A stretch of 64,000 nt of DNA, from positions 124,001-188,000 of the forward strand of contig NZ_JAOANI010000014.1 of the NCBI RefSeq assembly GCF_025318105.1. The letters run 5' to 3'. The DNA is from Venatoribacter pacificus (lineage in GTDB: Bacteria > Pseudomonadota > Gammaproteobacteria > Pseudomonadales > Oceanobacteraceae). This document shows, piece after piece, positions 16,756 to 26,400 of this stretch. The notes beneath the pieces are model-generated. The model was given only the letters and a program-made list of their open reading frames with translations, ran no database searches and was not told where the DNA came from. Positions within the stretch are counted from its first letter, which is position 1. Each line of letters starts with the position of its first letter. The position numbers and the translations under genes are program-made.

Positions 16756-18162
16756 ATGAAAAGACGCCCGCTATCTCTGGTCGTTAGACTCACCGTCTCC
16801 ATTGGCGCTGTGATAACCGCTGTTCTCCTCACCTTTGGCTGGATGATGGAGCGCTCTATCAATAATCATTTCGTCCAGCAGGATGTGGATGAGCTCAATT
16901 CAGTAGTTCAGGCGTTGCAATACCTCCTCGCGACCGTACCGGCCGATATACCCGCCGACGAACTGCATCAGCGTCTCGCTAGCGTGGTAACAGGCCATCG
17001 TAACGCCCAATACCGAATCAGTACCGATAGCGGGTCATTGATCTACTCAACACCGGGTTTCAATCTGGACACGTTCGCCCGCACTGCCCGACCTGTAGAA
17101 GAAATCACTATCGATACGGTTGAGAGCTGGAATGATCATCAAGAAGCCTTTCGTGGTGCGGTCTTGTGGATTGAATCAGACAGGCTTGAAGGCAAAGCCA
17201 GGTTCAGACTCGCGGTCGCCACAGGAATCGACTTTCATCTGCATTACCTGGACGGCTTTCGGAACCACCTTCGGATTGTCACCCTTGCCGCGTGCTTGAT
17301 AGTTCTTCTGGCAACCTGGTTCGCGGTTTACCAGGGACACGCTCCTATTCGACGTATCAGCCGAGAGATGAGACGCATCAGGTCTGATCAGATGGATTTT
17401 CGCCTTGAACCGCGATCCGTCCCCGCCGAGTTGGTAGAGCTGACGATTTCCTTCAATGAAATGATTGGCAGGCTTGAAGATGTATTCCGACGCCTATCGG
17501 ATTTTTCCGGTGACATCGCGCACGAACTGCGCACACCCATTACCAATTTGAGAACCCATACTGAGGTAGCGCTAACCCAGGCGCGCAGCGTGGAGCAGTA
17601 CCGGGAAGTGCTGTATTCAAACCTCGAAGAATATGATCGCATGGCCAAGATGGTCGGTGACATGCTTTTTCTGGCTCAGGCTGATAATCAGCTGCTGAAA
17701 CCGGAACTGGTCGATATCGATCTTCAGTCAGAGCTGAGAAACCTGTTCGATTATTTCAGCGCCTGGGCAGAAGAGCGGGAGGTGCTGTTAGAAAATACCG
17801 GAGAGCAAGTTCATGTCCATGGCGACCGACTAATGATCCGTCGCGCCTTGAGTAACTTGCTGTCCAATGCAGTCCGGCATACGCCAGAGGGGCAGAGCGT
17901 AACCACAACCCTTCAAGTGAACTCCGGTAGCGTAAGAATCCGCATACAGAACCCAGGGCCACCTATACCTGAAGAGCATTTGAATCATATTTTTGAACGA
18001 TTCTACAGGCTCGACGCATCCCGCCAACGTAGCAGCGAAGGTGCCGGGCTGGGCTTGGCCATCACGAAATCGATTATCGAAGCCCACGGCGGGAAGATCA
18101 GAGCGTTCTCCACAACGGAGGCAACCACGTTTGAGGTTCAATTACCTCTAAAAATGGAGTAG
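16756..18162 (+). CDS. copS: Copper sensor histidine kinase CopS/CusS
   Basis: Membrane sensor kinase, 468 residues. Two transmembrane segments (about 8-30 and 170-192) flank a periplasmic sensor loop of about 140 residues, followed by HAMP (RRISREMRRI...), the dimerisation/phosphoacceptor domain with His256 in DIAHELRTPITNL, and the ATPase domain with N box (NLLSNAVRHTPEG), F box (IFERFYRLD) and G box (GAGLGLAITKSI). It phosphorylates the product of the gene just upstream. The size, loop and domain order match the CusS/CopS/IrlB heavy-metal sensor family. Confidence 0.92.
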   Translation: MKRRPLSLVVRLTVSIGAVITAVLLTFGWMMERSINNHFVQQDVDELNSVVQALQYLLATVPADIPADELHQRLASVVTGHRNAQYRISTDSGSLIYSTPGFNLDTFARTARPVEEITIDTVESWNDHQEAFRGAVLWIESDRLEGKARFRLAVATGIDFHLHYLDGFRNHLRIVTLAACLIVLLATWFAVYQGHAPIRRISREMRRIRSDQMDFRLEPRSVPAELVELTISFNEMIGRLEDVFRRLSDFSGDIAHELRTPITNLRTHTEVALTQARSVEQYREVLYSNLEEYDRMAKMVGDMLFLAQADNQLLKPELVDIDLQSELRNLFDYFSAWAEEREVLLENTGEQVHVHGDRLMIRRALSNLLSNAVRHTPEGQSVTTTLQVNSGSVRIRIQNPGPPIPEEHLNHIFERFYRLDASRQRSSEGAGLGLAITKSIIEAHGGKIRAFSTTEATTFEVQLPLKME

Positions 18163-18173
18163 ATGACGACATT

Positions 18174-18205
18174 GCTGCCCTGGAGCTCCGCAACCACAGG
18201 GCAGC
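18174..18205 (+). terminator. Hairpin after copS
   Basis: GCTGCCCTG and its complement, 9 bp with a 14-nt loop, begin 11 nt after the copS stop. No T-run, so a weak or rho-assisted terminator. Confidence 0.45.
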
Positions 18206-18214
18206 GGCCAGGAA

Positions 18215-18292
18215 TTACGCTGCCATCCGCTCGCATGCCTGAGCACATGTCCAACATGCCTGGATACAGGACTGATACATGGAATTAGTCAT
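18215..18292 (-). pseudogene. Remnant of a Csp-like (DUF326) four-helix copper-binding protein
   Basis: On the minus strand an ATG with CCGGAG 9 nt upstream opens 25 codons reading MTNSMYQSCIQACWTC, then AQACERMAA and a stop. The CxxxC-xx-C-xxx-C spacing in a helix with Gln/Ala is the signature of the first helix of Csp/DUF326 copper-storage proteins, which normally run to about 110-130 residues. The remaining helices are absent. I read it as the truncated 5' end of such a gene in the gap between copS and the cus cluster; a functional micro-peptide cannot be excluded. Confidence 0.5.
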
Positions 18293-18495
18293 TGCGTTCT
18301 CCGGAATCGTTGTTCCATCGTTAAACATAGTTGCTTGAGAGCTCCTTCAAGAGTCGCCCACATGAAATACGACCGACATGAACTGACCCCGTTCAGGCGA
18401 TCTTCATTACAATTCTGTAAGGAACATAACCCTTCGCTTTTATTTCAGAAGTATCTCGGTGCGTTTTGTAGTGACGGATGGCCCAACCCCGATCT

Positions 18496-18511
18496 CTGAC
18501 ATAAATGTCAT
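18496..18511. promoter_or_regulatory. Candidate CopR/CusR box before the cus cluster
   Basis: CTGACATAAATGTCAT contains the perfect dyad TGACA-TAAA-TGTCA, the closest match in the window to the known CusR operator layout. It lies upstream of the copB remnant and of the Met/His-rich protein, cytochrome, DUF411 and cusCBA genes, and probably drives all of them. Confidence 0.7.
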
Positions 18512-18614
18512 TTTCAGGTCAGGCTCAAGTCAGGTTATTTTCCATATACTCTGTGTAAATACGGCAAGAACCATAGGAGGGTTACATCGTGGTTTAGCTG
18601 CTTATGGATTAGCT

Positions 18615-18899
18615 ATGAAGGAAGCGGAATACGAATTGCTACTCACCCAGCGCCTGATTTTACAGCCTCGGGCTGAACTGACCGCCTATGGCAAAGACGA
18701 TGCGGTTAACGGACTGGGTAGCGGTTTGTCCGATGTCGCCCTGGGACTGCGATTGCGCTACGAGTTTTCACGCCAGTTCGCCCCTTATGTCGGTGTCGAG
18801 TGGAACGGCACCTTTGGCGCCACCGCCGATCAGGCGCGGGCCAACGGCGATGCCACCAAGGATACCCGGTACGTCGCCGGGATCCGGTTCTGGTTTTAA
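18615..18899 (+). pseudogene. copB: C-terminal remnant of a second copB
   Basis: The frame (open from 18459, homologous from about 18615) reads EAEYELLLTQRLILQPRAEL and continues in parallel with the last about 95 residues of the copB at 11194-12286, sharing LTQ, GKDD, GSGL, YVGVEW and a C-terminal aromatic residue typical of outer-membrane barrels. The N-terminal half, including signal peptide and Met-rich region, is missing. It precedes the Met/His-rich protein gene, so the cus cluster probably once began with its own copAB. Some non-homologous coding-like sequence (18459-18614) is fused in front and is likely spurious. Confidence 0.75.
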
Positions 18900-18940
18900 T
18901 CAAACGGCTTATGTTTTTAACACAACCTAGGAGTCACATT

Positions 18941-19252
18941 ATGAAACGCCAATCTCTCAGCTATTTCGTCGCCCTGCCGGCATTATTGCTTGCCCTGTCA
19001 GCCCAGGCCCACGATCCCAAGGAACACATGAAGGAGGCGCAGGCGCCGGACTGTGCGGCCATGAAAGACATGGATCATTCCAAAATGGACATGAAAGATC
19101 CGGTTATGCAGGCCATGATGAAAAAATGCATGAAGGCCATGCACAAGGATGAAGAAGGATCGCATGAAGCTCATGGGGACAAAGGCCATACCGATCACGG
19201 TAACCATGACGAGAAAGCCGATGAAAAAAAGCCGGCCAAACACCAACACTAA
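18941..19252 (+). CDS. Small periplasmic Met/His-rich metal-binding protein
   Basis: A 103-residue exported protein: signal peptide about residues 1-22 (cleaved after AQA), then a hydrophilic chain dominated by Met, His, Lys and Asp (KDMDHSKMDMKDP, QAMMKKCMKAMHK) and a His-rich tail ending KHQH. Two Cys residues are present. Such sequences sequester copper or silver in the periplasm, like PcoE/SilE-type proteins, though sequence identity to those is not established here. TAGGAG precedes the ATG. It opens the run of cus-associated genes in one orientation. Confidence 0.8.
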   Translation: MKRQSLSYFVALPALLLALSAQAHDPKEHMKEAQAPDCAAMKDMDHSKMDMKDPVMQAMMKKCMKAMHKDEEGSHEAHGDKGHTDHGNHDEKADEKKPAKHQH

Positions 19253-19284
19253 AAATAACGGGTAGCCATTCCTGAGGAGATAAC

Positions 19285-19869
19285 ATGACGTCCTTTAAGT
19301 TTTTGTCCTGCTTTAAATGCCTCGCCGTTGCGGCAGGCGTGGCGGCTGTGACCGGTGTGGGGTTCCTCTATTCGGGTCTCTATCCAATGGGAGCCGATGA
19401 CCATCACAACGACTTGACTTATTGGACGCTGGAAACCCTGCGCGAGCGATCCATCGCCCGCGCATCAAACGACATCGAGGTGCCGGCCGACCTGAATTCG
19501 TCCGAGCGCTTGCTGGCAGGCGGCGCCGACTACAACGACATGTGCACCGGCTGCCATCTCAAACCGGGCAAGACCGAAAGTGATTTTACCCTGGGGCTGT
19601 ATCCCGCGCCGCCCAATCTAACACTGACGGGTGATAGGCATGGGCATGAGCATGCCGGTGACACTGATAATGATGACGAGGCCATTAAGCGACAATTCTG
19701 GATTATTAAACATGGCATCAAGGCTTCCGGGATGCCGGCCTGGGGGCCGGGTCATGACGATCAGCGCATCTGGAACATGGTGGCGTTCCTGCAGCGCCTA
19801 CCCGAGTTGTCGCCGCAGCAATACCAGATCCTGACCGCGCGCGACGCCGATGACGCCGGGCACCATTAG
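19285..19869 (+). CDS. Membrane-anchored c-type cytochrome of the cus cluster
   Basis: 194 residues with an N-terminal hydrophobic segment (about 10-35) and one heme c motif, CTGCH (Cys87, Cys90, His91). The C-terminal half contains PAWGPGHDDQRIWNMVAFLQRLP, the typical last helix of class I cytochromes, with a Met in GIKASGMPAW as likely sixth ligand. GAGGAG precedes the ATG. It lies between the Met/His-rich protein and the DUF411 gene and is a different protein from the cytochrome at 12854. A redox role in periplasmic copper handling is inferred from context only. Confidence 0.82.
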   Translation: MTSFKFLSCFKCLAVAAGVAAVTGVGFLYSGLYPMGADDHHNDLTYWTLETLRERSIARASNDIEVPADLNSSERLLAGGADYNDMCTGCHLKPGKTESDFTLGLYPAPPNLTLTGDRHGHEHAGDTDNDDEAIKRQFWIIKHGIKASGMPAWGPGHDDQRIWNMVAFLQRLPELSPQQYQILTARDADDAGHH

Positions 19870-19901
19870 CGGCAAATATTCAATTGTCTTCGGAGGCAAC
19901 T

Positions 19902-20444
19902 ATGTATCGATTTAAATTAACGGGCTTGGTGTTGGGGCTGTTGACGCTGCCCTTGATCGCGGCCTGTAATGATGGGCCTAAAAACCCAAAAACATCTGAC
20001 CCATCCGCTGGTGCAGTTGAAACGCTTACCGTCTACAAAAGCCCTACCTGTGGCTGCTGTAAAAAATGGATAGGTCACCTTGAAGCCGAGGGCTTTGAGG
20101 CCAGTGTCGAACACCCGGCTAATCTGGACGCCATCAAGGATCGCTATCGAATCGCAAACAACCTGCGTTCCTGCCACACAGCGGTGTCGTCACAAGGCTA
20201 TGCCTTTGAGGGGCATATCCCGGCCCGCTATATTCATCAGTTTCTGGCTAATCCGCCAGCCGACGGGATTGGGCTGACAGTGCCCGCCATGCCCGTTGGC
20301 AGTCCGGGTATGGAGGTGGGTGACAAGTTCATGCCATACCGGGTTCTGCTGATGAAAAAAGACGGCAGCACTGAAGTGTTTGCCAGTGTCGAGAGCGCGG
20401 CTCAACAGGTTCAGCCACTCCAACAACCGGAAGCGCAGCCATGA
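19902..20444 (+). CDS. copG: DUF411 metal-binding protein (CopG-like)
   Basis: 180 residues from ATG 19902, which has GGAGG 5 nt upstream; the longer frame from 19884 has no site. The N-terminus is a lipoprotein-like signal (LIAAC, so Cys about residue 22 could be lipidated). The DUF411 domain carries the CxxC pair in YKSPTCGCCKKWIGHLEAEGF and the conserved SCHTAV and HIPARYI segments. CopG/DUF411 proteins are periplasmic thioredoxin-like copper-handling proteins found with cus and cop genes. It overlaps cusC by 4 nt. Confidence 0.88.
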   Translation: MYRFKLTGLVLGLLTLPLIAACNDGPKNPKTSDPSAGAVETLTVYKSPTCGCCKKWIGHLEAEGFEASVEHPANLDAIKDRYRIANNLRSCHTAVSSQGYAFEGHIPARYIHQFLANPPADGIGLTVPAMPVGSPGMEVGDKFMPYRVLLMKKDGSTEVFASVESAAQQVQPLQQPEAQP

Positions 20445-21769
20445 AAATATTCGTCACCATGCTTTTTATCCTGCCGCTCGGTATAGGCAGTGTCATAGCC
20501 TTTGCGCAATCCCTTCCCGAGACCCTGACGCTGGACGAGGCGATAACCCTCGCCATAGATACCGATCCCTGGCTCACCGGTAGCCAGTACACTCAGCAGG
20601 CCCTCAATGATGAAGCGACTGCCGCGGCGACTTTGCCGGATCCCCGAATGAGCCTGATGGCCGGCAGTTTCCCTGTTGATTCTTTTGACATCAATCAGGA
20701 AGGCATGACTCAGTTGTCGGTGGGGATCAGCCAAATGTTTCCCCGGGGTGACAGTCTGTCGCTCACCCGCCGACAAAAGCAGCAGCTAGCCGAGCAGCAT
20801 CCCTTACTAAGGCTGGATCGTCGGGCCAAGGTAGGCGCTACGGTCAGCCAGTTGTGGCTGGAGGTCTTCAAGGCGCAGGAGAGTATCCGGCTGATCGAAC
20901 AGGATCGCGCACTGTTTGAGCAACTGGTGGATGTCGCCGAGGCCAGTTATTCTTCGGCATTGGGCCGGGCGCGCCAGCAGGACGTGATCCGCGCACAACT
21001 AGAACTGACACGACTGTCCGATCGCCTGACGGTGCTCAGGCAGCAACAGCAAGCCGCACAGAAGCTCCTGTCCGAATGGATCGGCGCGCCTGCCACTGTC
21101 CCTCTGGCTCCGGTACTACCGACACAGTCTCTTTCCAGGCCGTTGTCGGCACCGACCATTGAGTACGCCAACGTGCATATGCGCTACGAATGGATCCGTC
21201 ATCATCCCGCGTTGCGGGCGCTGGATCAGCGTATCGATGCCACGCAAACCGGTGTTGATCTGGCCAAGCAGAAATACAAGCCCGAATGGGGCCTGACAGC
21301 CCAATACGGCTATCGCGACAACGATCCCATGGGGCGCGACCGGGCGGATCTGCTCTCCATAGGCGTGAACTTCGACCTGCCCATTTTCACCGGTAACCGG
21401 CAGGACAAGGAAGTCAGCGCCGCCGTCAATCGAACCGAGGCCATCAAAACCGAAAAGCACTTGCTTGGTCGTCGGCTGATGGCGGAACTGGAAACCGCGA
21501 GCGTGCAACTGGCGCGTCTCGATGAACGCCAGGCGTTATACGCCGATCAGCTGCTGCCGCAAATGGCTGAGCAGGCAAAAGCTTCGCTGACCGCCTACAA
21601 CAACGACGACGGTGACTTCGCCGAAGCCGTGCGTGCCCGCATTGCCGAATTGAATGCCAAGGTCGACGCGCTCGCCATTGACGTGGATCGGCAGAAGACC
21701 ATCGCCCAAATCAATTACCTACTCGCCCAGGCGTCGTTCGACGATGCACGGCCGGCGAAACCGTTTTAA
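20441..21769 (+). CDS. cusC: CusC-like outer-membrane efflux protein
   Basis: Outer-membrane channel for the Cu(I)/Ag(I) pump. 442 residues: signal peptide about 1-24, then two OEP repeats (markers ETLTLDEAITLA, TLPDPRMSLMAG, YGYRDNDPMGRDRADLLSIG). There is no lipobox, unlike E. coli CusC. It starts within the end of the DUF411 gene (ATGA) and cusB follows after 11 nt. It differs in type from the two CzcC proteins of this window. Confidence 0.88.
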   Translation: MKIFVTMLFILPLGIGSVIAFAQSLPETLTLDEAITLAIDTDPWLTGSQYTQQALNDEATAAATLPDPRMSLMAGSFPVDSFDINQEGMTQLSVGISQMFPRGDSLSLTRRQKQQLAEQHPLLRLDRRAKVGATVSQLWLEVFKAQESIRLIEQDRALFEQLVDVAEASYSSALGRARQQDVIRAQLELTRLSDRLTVLRQQQQAAQKLLSEWIGAPATVPLAPVLPTQSLSRPLSAPTIEYANVHMRYEWIRHHPALRALDQRIDATQTGVDLAKQKYKPEWGLTAQYGYRDNDPMGRDRADLLSIGVNFDLPIFTGNRQDKEVSAAVNRTEAIKTEKHLLGRRLMAELETASVQLARLDERQALYADQLLPQMAEQAKASLTAYNNDDGDFAEAVRARIAELNAKVDALAIDVDRQKTIAQINYLLAQASFDDARPAKPF

Positions 21770-21780
21770 AGGGGTTCAAC

Positions 21781-23406
21781 ATGAATACATTCACCAAAAC
21801 CTTGCTGGGCACGGCCGTCGGCGCGCTGCTCGGCGCATCCGGCGTCTGGTTACTCGGCAACCCCGATGAGGGGGATATGACAGCAACCGGCGGTGAACGC
21901 AAGCCACTTTACTGGGTGGCGCCCATGGATCCCAACTACAAGCGCGACAAGCCTGGCAAATCGCCCATGGGCATGGATCTGATCCCTGTGTACGAGAAAT
22001 CCGCCGGAGAGGATGAAGCCGGCACCGTCAAGATATCGCCCGAGGTCGTCAACAATCTCGGCGTGCGCACCGCCACGGTTGGGTCCGGGTCTCTGAATCT
22101 GGATGTCAAAACCGTCGGTTACGTGCAATACGATGAGAACCGGCTGGTGCATATCAGCCCGCGCGTGGAAGGCTGGATCGAGAAGCTCCATGTCAAGGCC
22201 GCCGGGGATCCGGTCAGACAGGGCGACCCCCTGTACGCCCTCTATTCACCCACCCTGGTCAACGCCCAGGAGGAATTGTTGTTGGCGTTGAAACGCGACA
22301 ATCCGGTGTTGATCGGCGCTGCCGTGGAACGGTTATTGGCATTGCAGGTGCCGCGGGCAGATATCGACCGGCTGCGTAAAACCCGCAAGGTCAGCCAGAC
22401 CATCACCGTTGCCGCGCCGCAGTCCGGGGTACTGGACAATCTCGCGGTGCGTGAGGGCATGTTCGTCAAGCCTGGCTTGAGTCTGATGATCATCGGCCAA
22501 CTGGAGCATATCTGGGTGATCGGTGAGGTGTTCGAACGACAGGCAAGCCTGGTCAAGACCGGCGACCAGGTGCGGATGCGGCTCGATTACCTGCCCGGTC
22601 GGGATTGGTTGGGCCAGGTGGACTATGTCTATCCGTCTTTGAATGCCAAGACACGTACCGCGCAAATCCGGGTGCATTTCGACAACCCGGACGACTTCCT
22701 CAAGCCGGGCATGTTCGCGCAGATGGTCATTGAGACCCAGGCGGGGGCTGAAGCACTGTTAATCCCGCGAGAAGCGCTGATCCGTACCGGCAGCCAGGCG
22801 CGCGTGGTGCTGGCACTGGGTGAAGGTAAATTCAAATCGGTGGCCGTTGAGGTCGGCCGCGTGGGTGAGCGGCAGGTAGAGATATTGTCCGGTCTCAAAG
22901 AAGGGGAACGCATTGTGACCTCTGCTCAGTTCCTGATCGACTCGGAATCCAGCAAGACGTCGGACTTCAAGCGCATGGCCAAGCGCGATCAGCAAGGCGA
23001 ATCAATGGATGTAAAGGCAGACGCTGATTCCCGCTCAGTCTGGGTGGCCGCACGTATCGACAGCCTGATGCCGGATCACCGCATGGTGACCCTGGAGCAC
23101 GAGGCCATCCCGGACTGGCAATGGCCCACCATGACCATGGATTTCACCGTCGCTGAGGCTGTGGACATGGATGCGCTCAAACAGGGAATGCGCCTGCATG
23201 TGCAGATCACCAATAACAACAGTGGTGGATACCAGATTACCCAAGTGCATATTCCCAATGAGCAAGGCAATGATGCCATGCCTGCAGGAATGGATCACGG
23301 TCAGCACGAGGGTATGGATCACGGTGATATGTCGATGCTGGAGCACAGCGAACACCAGGGCATGAACCACGGCGGTCACGATCAAAAGGAGCACAATCAT
23401 GATTGA
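21781..23406 (+). CDS. cusB: CusB-like adaptor fused to a CusF-like copper-binding domain
   Basis: Periplasmic membrane-fusion protein of the Cus pump, 541 residues. Order: N-terminal membrane anchor (about 5-27); a short heavy-metal-binding module YWVAPMDPNYKRDKPGKSP with MGMDLIPVYE; hairpin, lipoyl and beta-barrel domains (about 80-390); then from about residue 420 a CusF-like domain (MVTLEHEAIPDWQWPTMTMD contains the Trp/Met copper site); and finally a Met/His tail of MDHG repeats. In E. coli CusF is a separate chaperone, so here the metal donor is tethered to the adaptor. AAAGGGG lies before the ATG. The stop overlaps cusA by 8 nt. Confidence 0.92.
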   Translation: MNTFTKTLLGTAVGALLGASGVWLLGNPDEGDMTATGGERKPLYWVAPMDPNYKRDKPGKSPMGMDLIPVYEKSAGEDEAGTVKISPEVVNNLGVRTATVGSGSLNLDVKTVGYVQYDENRLVHISPRVEGWIEKLHVKAAGDPVRQGDPLYALYSPTLVNAQEELLLALKRDNPVLIGAAVERLLALQVPRADIDRLRKTRKVSQTITVAAPQSGVLDNLAVREGMFVKPGLSLMIIGQLEHIWVIGEVFERQASLVKTGDQVRMRLDYLPGRDWLGQVDYVYPSLNAKTRTAQIRVHFDNPDDFLKPGMFAQMVIETQAGAEALLIPREALIRTGSQARVVLALGEGKFKSVAVEVGRVGERQVEILSGLKEGERIVTSAQFLIDSESSKTSDFKRMAKRDQQGESMDVKADADSRSVWVAARIDSLMPDHRMVTLEHEAIPDWQWPTMTMDFTVAEAVDMDALKQGMRLHVQITNNNSGGYQITQVHIPNEQGNDAMPAGMDHGQHEGMDHGDMSMLEHSEHQGMNHGGHDQKEHNHD

Positions 23407-26400
23407 ATCGATAATCCGTTGGTCCGTCGGTAACCGTTTCTTCGTGCTGCTGGCTACTTTGATGCTGGTGGGGATAGGTCTCTATTCGCTGAAAAACACC
23501 CCGGTGGACGCCATTCCCGATCTGTCCGATGTACAGGTCATTATTAAGACCAGTTTTCCTGGGCAGGCGCCGCAGGTGGTGGAGGACCAGGTCACGTATC
23601 CACTGACTACTGCCATGTTGTCGGTACCCGGTGCGGTTACCGTGCGCGGTTATTCCTTTTTTGGCGATTCCTTTGTGTATGTCATTTTCGACGAGGATAC
23701 CGATGCCTACTGGGCACGTTCCCGGGTGCTGGAGTACCTGTCTCAGGTCGCGCCCACATTACCGCCCAGCGCCCGGCCGCAACTGGGACCGGACGCCACC
23801 GGTGTCGGCTGGGTCTACCTCTATGCCTTGGTGGATCGCAGCGGTCAGCATGACATCAGTCAGCTGCGCAGCCTGCAGGACTGGTTCCTGAAATACGAGC
23901 TGCAAACCGTGCCGGGTGTTTCCGAAGTCTCGGCGCTCGGTGGCATGGTCAAGCAGTATCAAGTGAAGGTAAACCCGGAGAAACTGCGCGCCTTCGGTAT
24001 TCCCCTGTCTCTTATCCAGATGGCTATCCAGCGCGGCAACCAGGAAGTGGGCGCCTCGGTGGTGGAAATGGCCGAAGCCGAGTACATGGTGCGCGCCAGC
24101 GGCTACATCCAGGGTATCGATGATCTGGCCAACATTCCGTTAGGGTTGGATGTTAACGGTACGCCGCTGTTGCTCAAGGATGTGGCGGATATCGAGTTGG
24201 GGCCGCAAATGCGCCGTGGCATCGCCGAGTTGAACGGCGAAGGTGAAGTGGTGGGCGGTATTGTGGTGATGCGTTTCGGTGAGAACGCCCAGAAAACCAT
24301 TGATGGGGTCAAGGCCAAGCTGGAAAAACTCAAGGCGGGTTTGCCCGATGGCGTGGAGATCGTAACCGTTTATGATCGTTCAGGGCTGATATCTCGCGCC
24401 ATTGACAGTTTGTGGAAAAGTCTGGCCGAAGAACTCGCCATTGTGGCGTTGATCTGTGTCATTTTCCTATTTCATGTCAGGTCCTCACTGGTGGCGGTCT
24501 TCAGTCTGCCGCTAGGTATACTCACGGCTTTTACCGTGATGTATTGGCAAGGTCTCAATGCCAATATCATGTCATTAGGCGGTATAGCGATTGCGATAGG
24601 CGCCATGATTGATGGCGCGATTGTCATGATCGAAAACATGCATAAGCATATGGAACGTACGCCCTTGACGCCAGAGAACCGTTGGAAAATCGTGGCGGCG
24701 TCAGCCAGTGAAGTCGGTCCGGCGCTGTTTTTCAGTTTGCTTATTATCACTGTGAGCTTTGTACCAGTATTCACCCTGGAAGCCCAGGAGGGCCGGATGT
24801 TCAGCCCGTTGGCCTTTACCAAAACCTATGCCATGGCAGCCAGTGCGGCGCTTGCTATCACAGTGGTGCCGGTTTTGATGGGATATTTCATCAGAGGCAA
24901 GGTGGTAGCGGAAAACAAGAATCCCGTTAATCGATTACTGATTGCCGGGTACATGCCCCTGCTGAAAACCGTATTGCGTTTTCCGAAAATTACACTTGCC
25001 ATTGCGGTTGTGATTTTCCTCGTTGGGATCTGGCCGGTTAACAAGATTGGTAGTGAATTCATCCCCGATCTGGATGAAGGTGATCTGATGTATATGCCGA
25101 CCACTTATCCGGGGATCTCGATAGGCAAAGCCAGGGAATTGTTGCAGCAGACCGACAAGCTGATCGCGACAGTGCCTGAGGTAAAAACCGTGTTTGGCAA
25201 AATCGGCCGTGCCGAGACAGCCACGGATCCCGCTCCGCTGACCATGATCGAGACCTTTATTCAGCTCAAGCCCAAAGAGGAATGGCGCGAGGGCATGACC
25301 ACGGAGAAGCTCAAGAAGGAGCTGGATGCGCTAGTGAAATTCCCCGGTCTAACCAACGCTTGGGTGATGCCGATCAAGACTCGCATCGACATGCTGGCCA
25401 CCGGTATCAAGACGCCGGTAGGCATCAAGGTGGCGGGCGAGGATCTGCGAGAAATTCAGAAGATTGGGCAGCGACTAGAGCAGATCCTCAAGGATGTACC
25501 CGGCACAACCTCGGTGTATTCCGAAAGGGTGGCCGGTGGGCGTTACATCAAGGTGGATATTCAGCGTGCACAGGCGGCGCGCTATGGCCTCAATATTGCT
25601 GATGTGCAGCAGGTAATAGCCACGGCCATTGGGGGAATGAATGTGGCGCAGACCATTGAGGGGCTGGAGCGTTATCCGATCAATCTGCGCTACCCGCAGG
25701 ACTATCGAGACTCGCCAGAACAGCTGGCGCTGCTGCCCATCGTTACGCCCAGCGGCCAACGCATTGCGCTCGCCGATGTGGCCAATGTCTATGTGGAGGA
25801 CGGCCCGCCAGCGATCAAGAGCGAGAACGCCAGGCTGAATGGCTGGACCTTTGTAGATATCGATGGGGTGGACGTGGGCAGCTATGTACAAGCGGCCATG
25901 GCAACGGTCGAGCAGCAATTGGATTTACCGGCCGGTTACTCGGTGGCCTGGTCCGGTCAGTACGAATACATGCTGCGCGCCAAAGAGAAACTGACCTATG
26001 TGGTTCCTTTGACGCTTGCCATCATTATCATTCTGTTATACATGAATTTTCGTAACTTCACTGAAATAGCCATTATTCTGGGAACACTACCACTGGCGGT
26101 AATTGGTTCAATCTGGCTGATGTACCTGCTTGGCTATAATTTTTCTGTCGCGGTTGCGGTTGGTTTTATTGCACTGGCGGGGGTTACGGTGGAAATAGGT
26201 ATCATCATGTTAACTTATCTTAACCAAGCATATCACCAATTGATAGATACCTGTCGTGAGCGTGGAGTGCAACCATTAAAAGAAGATTTGCTCGAAGCTG
26301 TGACACAGGGCGCGGGACTTCGTGTAAGACCCGTAATGATGACTACGGTCTCCACTATCGCTGGATTGCTTCCCATTATGTTCAGTTCCGGAACAGGTGC

